This document shows, one piece after another, positions 57,945-64,000 of a stretch of DNA of 64,000 nt. Under the pieces are notes generated by a model. It did no database searches. It saw only the letters and a list, made by a program, of their open reading frames with translations, and was not told the origin of the DNA. Origin of the DNA: Riptortus pedestris (Eukaryota > Arthropoda > Insecta > Hemiptera > Alydidae). The translations under genes were made by a program, and so were the position numbers. The stretch lies in NCBI GenBank assembly GCA_019009955.1, contig CM032231.1, forward strand, positions 92,153,001-92,217,000, in the 5' to 3' direction. Numbering within the stretch: the first letter of the stretch is position 1; the number at the start of each line of letters is the position of its first letter.

Positions 57945-58100
57945 CTCTAGCGGTCGCAATATTTGTATGATCGTTGTCAAACTCCATAAGTAAGCGTACC
58001 ATTCAAAAAGAAGGGAAAAAATGATCAAGTTCGTTAATGGCTACCATCGGACAAAGAGGCGCTTTGTTTTCAGAAAACCTCTATTTCTGCTCATTTGAAT
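57945..58100 (-). mobile_element. Family A fragment
   Basis: It has 'agtctctagcggtcgcaatatttgtatgatcgttgtcaaactcc', 'atgatcaagttcgttaatggct' and 'cagaaaacctctatttctgctcat'. The core between is deleted. Confidence 0.75.
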
Positions 58101-60299
58101 ATGTCAAGTTAAAATTTCAATTTCTGTTCTCATAGTCTTCGTATGACGGAAAAATAAAGAATTGACAAAGAGATGGGATCACCTGCGTGTTAGTACAGCA
58201 CGTGAAAAATATTCTTAGTTCACAATGCTACCAAGAAATCTTTTTGATATTTCTAAAGGAGAATCGTGTGATAATGTTGGGAGCTCTGAAACGTTTTTGA
58301 GAAATGTGAAGACTGAATTGATTGAGTTTTAAAGAACATGTATAGAAGAAATGACAGGTAAACAAAACGCATTGCTCCAGGAAACCTATGTGCTGTAAGG
58401 TGCATTTGATGCAACTCCAAAGCAAACAAAAACATGCAAAACTATATTTAAGAGTAGCTGGGATTCTTCTTCAAAAAATCATCCAACTATAGTTACCCTA
58501 CAAGAAACTTTATGACCTCTTAGAAACCCTATTCCCCCCAAATTCAAGAACCTTATGTTTTTTTTATACTCACGACAATGATCAGGATATCTTTAGGCCA
58601 ACTTGGATTAAATTCAATAGGCTATTGAATTACTAGAGCGAAGAGCACAAGCGTTAACTTTCCGACTTAAATTAATTATATCATTTTATTTTTTTTGTTC
58701 ATACATAAAATGTCCTTTACCTGCCTGACTAACTTCTATCAAAAAGGGCGTTTTCAAGTCTTCATTTCCTATACTTAAACTTTAGAAGTAAAGATTATGC
58801 ATCAGTCGGTACCCGTTGCGACACAAAAGGTCCGTTGCGATGGGAGTGTGATATCCTAGCTTCAAGTTAGTGCCGAGCAAGTACGAGGTGCCAGTAGCGA
58901 CCATTGAATAGATTTTACAAGAACAACATTCATACGCACACTGAATAGATACCTCATTTAAAAAACTAATATACAATAGCAAATAATTATAATAATTTCT
59001 AATTGACAACCTTTTTTTAGTGAATAAATAGCACAATTGGTTGAGAATAGTAAACAACTGTAAACTGGGTGTGAAGAGTAAAAATCTGTGTACACCACAT
59101 GGCATCCTTGTACTCAAATTAAATACAAACAAAATTGTTGATGGACTCCACTTAAGAAATTTCATTTGATAGTAATATACGTCAGATCCGTTCCAATACA
59201 TGGGTTCTGAAAATGCTATAGAATATTAATTATAGACCTTTTCATGATAATAAAAACGGTTCAATATACATTTTTTTTTTTTTGTATTTTTCATAGGTAC
59301 GAAGAAATTTGCATTTCTTGTTGCTTCCTACCCCCTCTACTCCCACCATCTAAACCCTTAGTCGACTATGACCAAAACGAGAGGTGCGCAATTATACGGT
59401 ACAACAGGCCTACATAAATCTGAAATTTCCATATTCTCAGACTAGACGTTTTTGAGTTATGTGAGATATGTATGTGATGTGAAACTAGTCAAAAATGGTT
59501 CAGAGAAGGTCAAAACGGATAACTTAGTTAAAATCTGAAAACGAATAATTACGTTATAACATTACATCAGAGAGGGAATTAAAATTGGAGAACAGCGTTA
59601 CGTTAGCGGGGGGGAATAAAAAATGGAGTTGCTAATTACAGATAAAACTAAGGAGAAGAGGGTAAGAACGCCATCAGATAAAAAAGTCAAGAATTAGCAA
59701 GGATACTGTGGCATTGCCGTTAAGATGGTATAGAATTAAAATCAATCATCAAGCCCAAAGGACGAGGGGAAAGAGATTTAAGGGAGATGAAAGTAGGACT
59801 ATCGATCAGATGAGTGGGAGCAGACGTCCAACAGGTTCGCAGGTCCAGCTTGTTGGACCTCACCCAGGACTACAATAGGAGCTGTACCGTCTAGTTGGGC
59901 TGGATTACCTCAACAGTTGCTGCTCCTCAGGGTTCCTCCATTCACAATTCAACCATCTTTTAACTTTCATTCCTTTCACCCCACAGGGTGAACATAGATG
60001 TCCTTCTCACTTGACACTTAAGCTAAAAGATTACAGAAAAACTTAGAAACATCAGCTACTACAGACTAAAACAAGAGGATAGAAGAGGCAATTGCGTTTA
60101 TTTGAAAGGGTAAGTAAATTCTTTACCAAATAAATTCATACTTTACCACACTTTAAAAAAAAAATTGTAAATCCAAAATTTTCAAACGTTAAATATTGAA
60201 TAGGTGAGCTGTTTTATAGAAACGCAAAAGAATTTTGATGGCCTAAAAGGTATAAGAAAGTAGTGTCAAGTTTTGATAAGACTCCGAGGCTTTCAATCT
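58101..60299. other. No gene supported
   Basis: Unique sequence. It includes the longest open frame of the window (139 codons, minus strand, 58782-59201), Cys/Tyr/Leu-rich and without a recognised motif. A T14 run lies near 59270. Confidence 0.4.
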
Positions 60300-60420
60300 C
60301 CACCTTCTTTAAGCCACTAGGGGTAATTGAAACGGACTAAGAATCTATTCGAATGGCGTCAGCAGGATTCGAATGAGCTTCTCTCCAATATCAATCTACC
60401 CACACAGCTACTCAGCAGCC
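60300..60420 (-). repeat. Second tRNA-derived SINE, head region
   Basis: On the minus strand an A-box-like TAGCTGTGTGGGTAGA (60396-60411) and a B-box-like CATTCGAATCC (60365-60375) are about 30 bp apart, followed by 'tgctgacgccattcg'. The body does not resemble family S. Only one copy was seen. Confidence 0.5.
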
Positions 60421-62264
60421 TATAAATATTATCCATTACTTGCTTTAAAACCAATTAAACGAAATATCAGGAAGCTAGAAAATAATCTAATTCTACACAA
60501 GTATATCTCAAAAAGAAATATCAACGGTTTTTCTAATTCCTGACAATTTCTTAAAAACTCAGAGAAGAACTATAAGCGCATACTCCTTGTTAGAAGCCTT
60601 AAAACTTCTAAGTTTATCAATAATCTGGGGGCTTGAGTCATGGCCGAAAAACAAACCCACTCTTACTCATGAAAGGAACAGTATTTTAATATACACTAGA
60701 ATGTAAATTCTCATGTATAAGTGTGTTCTTCAAAGGACCATATTTTCTAAAATCGCCTGTAATGCTCTGGTTTATAAAAATGTGTTAGCCTTGAAACCTA
60801 CAGTAAAATGTCTGCTAAAATATAACTATGGAATCAAGTGCAACACCACGCATCCCACCAGTATGAACCAGCAATAGAATTATTTGTTGCAAAATGAAAT
60901 TCGTTGGCTCAACAGCCGATGAAGGCACAACCGATCTAGTATCGCTACTTATTAATACGAGTTGCTAATCAATTGCCTGCTAGTGAACACTGAGGATCGA
61001 ATAGAAGCATAACTACTAAACCCTTTTATTCAGCGGTAAATAAAAGTTAGAACCAGAAGCGTAGTAGTAGCCCCCTGTTATAGTGATTTAATCCTCTACA
61101 CAAGCGCAGTTTTCCAATAATTGGTATAATAATTTTTTGGGGTATTTAGGAATTAGGATATTATGCAAAGACGTAGGATTTTAAATTAATACATTGTAAA
61201 TGGCAAAGAAAGCGCTTAACACGAATGATTTATTCACGAATTAGTTGAGGTGACGAATAAGTAACTAAAATACAACTCTAAACGATATTAAATGAGATCT
61301 GAACACCCCCTGTCTCATTGTCAATGACAAACGACCTCTTAACTACCGACTCTCTAGTGAAATCTCCATCATAAACTCCTTTATAATATGACCCATAATG
61401 TCCAAACGATTAATTTTGAAGGCAATAATGTATTTTCAAACTACAATAATGTAATTCATCATAGAGCATTAACCTATAATAATATAAAGAATCTTCAAAA
61501 ACATAAAAGAATCCCCACGTACTTAAGTAACACATGACATTATATCATATTCTGTTTTTCTAATGTATTAATAAAATTTAACATTTGGCGATTTGCTTCA
61601 GATTCTAAACCCTCCTAATTTTAAATATAGGGTTGGATAAAAAGGGAGAGGGGGGAGGGATTAATTCACTAAATCCGGAATGGTAGTAGCGGGGAACAAA
61701 TGTTTCCAAGACCTACATAATCTCGCCATTTCTGAAAGTCTGCCGGACAAGACACAGCTAAAACTTTTTATAAAACTGGACCCAGGCTAATATTTATGTG
61801 TGGCAGTGACATGAATAAATACATCAGATAAAGAGAAGATGGAGCGGCAAACCCGCGTGAAGGTTCACGTAGGAGCTGAGGAAGGACGAATAATCAGGCT
61901 ACGCAAAACTAGAAACCAGACGTATCTATAGTTTAAGTAATATTTTAGTATGACAGAGGAGAATTTCCTAGCGAATTTCATGCTTCGTTGAGGCTTAAAT
62001 TGCATTTAGCATACACAATAGCAAATTATATAGGTTGACCTTTAAGACCTAAAGGTGACTGATCAAAGGAAAAGCTGGTCAAAGGTGAAAAAAGAACACA
62101 CACCAACAACCCTAGTCCACCATTTATATTTATGCATGTATACAGGTACTACGACTTCTTTTTAACTCAAGATGAGTGGCGTTTAATTTTAGGTCTAAAC
62201 TTTTTTAAAGAAATTTAAAACAGCTAAATCTTGAAATTTGAAAAAAATATTAAAAAACGCGATT
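60421..62264. other. No gene seen
   Basis: Unique sequence. Confidence 0.4.
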
Positions 62265-62450
62265 TCAGTAATATTTGTTACAATCTATTTTCCGATCTGA
62301 CTAATAATAACAGAATTATTTTACATATTTGGCCCTACCCCCTCTCTCTTAAGCCTTCATTCCTTTTGATCCGATTTCAGTCATTAACGATCTAGTCCTT
62401 TAGTTTTTAAATGTCGAGTTTGATAACAATTAAATAAATGTGCCCTAATA
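62265..62450 (+). mobile_element. Family A core fragment
   Basis: 'acaatctattttccgatctgactaataataacagaattattttacatatttgg', 'gatccgatttcagtcattaacgatctagtc' and 'gtcgagtttgataacaatt' follow the core in sense. Confidence 0.7.
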
Positions 62451-63097
62451 TATTATATACTTAATATTACACTCACTCCATATTTAAACGTTCGGCGACT
62501 AATGATTAAGCTATAAAACGGTAGAAATGGAACCAGAGGGGGTGTTAGATCGTAATTGCACGATAGCTTACTTCACCAATACTATGATTCAGATTGAAAC
62601 ATTTTACGTCACCAACAATGTTGATGAAGTAATGTACTACAAATACTGTTTCATAGATTTTTGGAATTCTAAGGGATAAGATGGACACTCCAAAATAGAT
62701 CTGTCATTAATTATCCTTTTCTTTATCATTTTCAAATTTGAGTACGGCACATACGAGTGTATGCGAACTAGAGCACTAAACTAATGGAAATTATGTCAAA
62801 AGCATGCCAAAAGTCCAAAAATACTATATACTATACTATACTACTACTACTATGCTATATTACTTACAAAAATGTTTCTAGTTGATATTGATGCCAACCA
62901 GATAAATCAAATTTTATGAAGTGAACAGGCAATCTGTCATTCAGGGAAAGAGCATATAGTACGTTTACTGCTTGTATCTTGGAAATATAGGGCAATAACT
63001 CTAGAGAGGATATAAATTGTGGCAACAAAATGGCTTTCATGCCCTGGATTAAAAGTTATGGATTTTCCAAACAGAAAAGAAAAAAGTAGCAGGAAAA
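62451..63097. other. No gene; small ACTAT microsatellite
   Basis: Unique sequence apart from 'actatatactatactatactactactactat' at 62822-62862. Confidence 0.45.
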
Positions 63098-64000
63098 ATG
63101 GGCTGCGTTAACTAAGCAGATTTTCCAAAAGCGGCACGTATTTCATTTATCTCAAAAAGTAAACGTTCAATGAGAACAATATTTGGTACTTGGGCTTCAA
63201 ATAAAGTTCTCCATAATATAACAGCTTTTTCTTAATAACACATGTGTATGAGTGGAGGTATACTGATGACCGAAAACTAAAATACGGAAATACCTCAGTT
63301 AATATCCAATTTATAGAAAACATGTATAGAAAAGCATTTATAGAACACCACATTTGCAATAAGATTGATTCAAACTTTTTCGATCCGATGCATAACAACA
63401 GAGATATTTTGAAGTTTCCAAATTCTCCCCACTTCCACTGGATATAACAGCTCATTATTAATATGACATGAGAAGGCAGAAAATTGAGAAATGCTAATAT
63501 CTCGATTAATATTCAAGATAGGGGATAAATGTATATAACAATATTTATAGAACATTTCATTTGCAATAAGATTCCTTCTATACACTTTTTTGATCCGACG
63601 GTAAGGGAGATATTTCGAATTTTTGAAAACCCCTCCCACTGGTCAGATTTCAGCCATAAGGAACTTGATCTTTCTTTTTATATAAAACATTTAAATAAAT
63701 AAATAAAATAAATTTGCAATAAGATTGGGTCTATACCATTTTCAAAATTCCCTCCTCTAATCCCCACTACCACAGGTAGGATTTTAGCCGTTAATGAACT
63801 TAATCATCATTTGTACAAAAAACGTTTAAGTATCGAGTTTGGTAACGATCAAACAAAAATTGCGACCTCTTGAGCGTTAACAGACAAATATATATAGTTT
63901 TGAACGGACCTCATTTTCGTCATCTCCTGGGTAGGATCGATGGACATTTGAGGAATTTTTTCTAAAATCGCGTCATGAGTACGACTTCAATAGCTGAAAA
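63098..64000 (+). mobile_element. Family A with triplicated core, runs to window end
   Basis: It starts in a damaged 5' end ('gggctgcgttaactaagcagattttcc'). The core marker TTGCAATAAGATT occurs three times (63354, 63561 and 63714), each followed by the 'ctatacacttttttgatccga'-like and 'cccctcccac'-like blocks in varying completeness. It then continues 'gagcgttaacagacaaat', only (TA)4, 'gttttgaacggacctcattttcgtcatctcctggg' and 'gcgtcatgagtacgacttcaatagctgaaaa' at the window edge. The 3' hairpin would lie just outside. Confidence 0.85.

Noticed and set aside
58782..59201. 139-codon minus-strand frame, longest in the window
   Set aside because: Cys/Tyr/Leu-rich translation of AT-rich DNA without a domain I recognise and without gene context. 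Kept only as a note; a protein search would decide.
1..64000. CRISPR array, operon or other prokaryotic feature
   Set aside because: No regularly spaced identical repeats with unique spacers and no dense coding. Direct repeats are microsatellites, minisatellites or interspersed elements.

Overview
The window looks like intergenic or intronic DNA from an AT-rich invertebrate genome, most likely an arthropod. The reasons are the very AT-rich composition, dense (TA)n arrays, a mariner/Tc1-superfamily transposase remnant of a type common in insects, tRNA-related SINEs with (ATA)n tails, and RTE-like repeats carrying the 'CCCGGCTTCGCTCGGG' head often seen in arthropod repeats. I found no host gene I can name, no rRNA, no functional tRNA and no CRISPR array. 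Most long open frames are products of TA, GA or TTCCATTTCTG arrays, or lie inside interspersed repeats. Composition and family names are judged by eye; no database was searched.

Four repeat families dominate. (1) Family A is about 0.7 kb (short form) or 0.95-1.0 kb (long form), with more than 20 copies or fragments on both strands. Read in its proposed sense it starts TCCGTCACGCAGGGGCTGCG, has a subterminal AAGCAGATTTCCC, carries a (TA)n array at a fixed internal position, and ends in the hairpin GATTTCCC-loop-GGGAAATC followed by TGCTAAAA. This is the architecture of Helentron-derived non-autonomous elements such as Drosophila DINE-1/INE-1. (2) Family B is an RTE-like element whose ends abut (TA)n. 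One copy sits inside the (TA)n of a family A copy. (3) Family S is a short B-box SINE of about 175-185 bp with a conserved internal hairpin; three insertions keep 12-13 bp target-site duplications. (4) One 883-bp mariner-like element has matching terminal inverted repeats and a broken, internally deleted transposase.

Layout. 0-1.4 kb: nested inverted repeat and a SINE. 2.3-7.4 kb: family B, then stacked family A copies, two of them head to head. 5.5-10 kb: an inverted pair of exon-like segments, a 'GCDST' transposon-type coding relic, a short duplication made after a SINE insertion, and a long alternating purine-pyrimidine tract. 12.4-12.7 kb: snap-back repeat and SINE. 14.7-16.0 kb: a CpG-rich patch followed by a candidate short spliced coding segment, the best but still weak candidate for a host gene. 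16.2-24.7 kb: full-length family A, A with B nested, SINE, (GA)42. 24.7-34 kb: mostly unique DNA, old A copies, a foldback and SINEs. 34.0-34.9 kb: mariner. 36-45 kb: G tracts, two near-complete A copies, a SINE with target duplication inside A, two B copies. 45-62 kb: largely unique, with two unassigned open frames and a TTCCATTTCTG minisatellite. 62-64 kb: family A, including one copy with a triplicated core that runs to the window edge.

The elements do not form a pathway. Their nesting gives a relative history: family A before SINE insertion (41.4 kb), family A before family B insertion (20 kb), and SINE before local duplication (8.0 and 9.9 kb).
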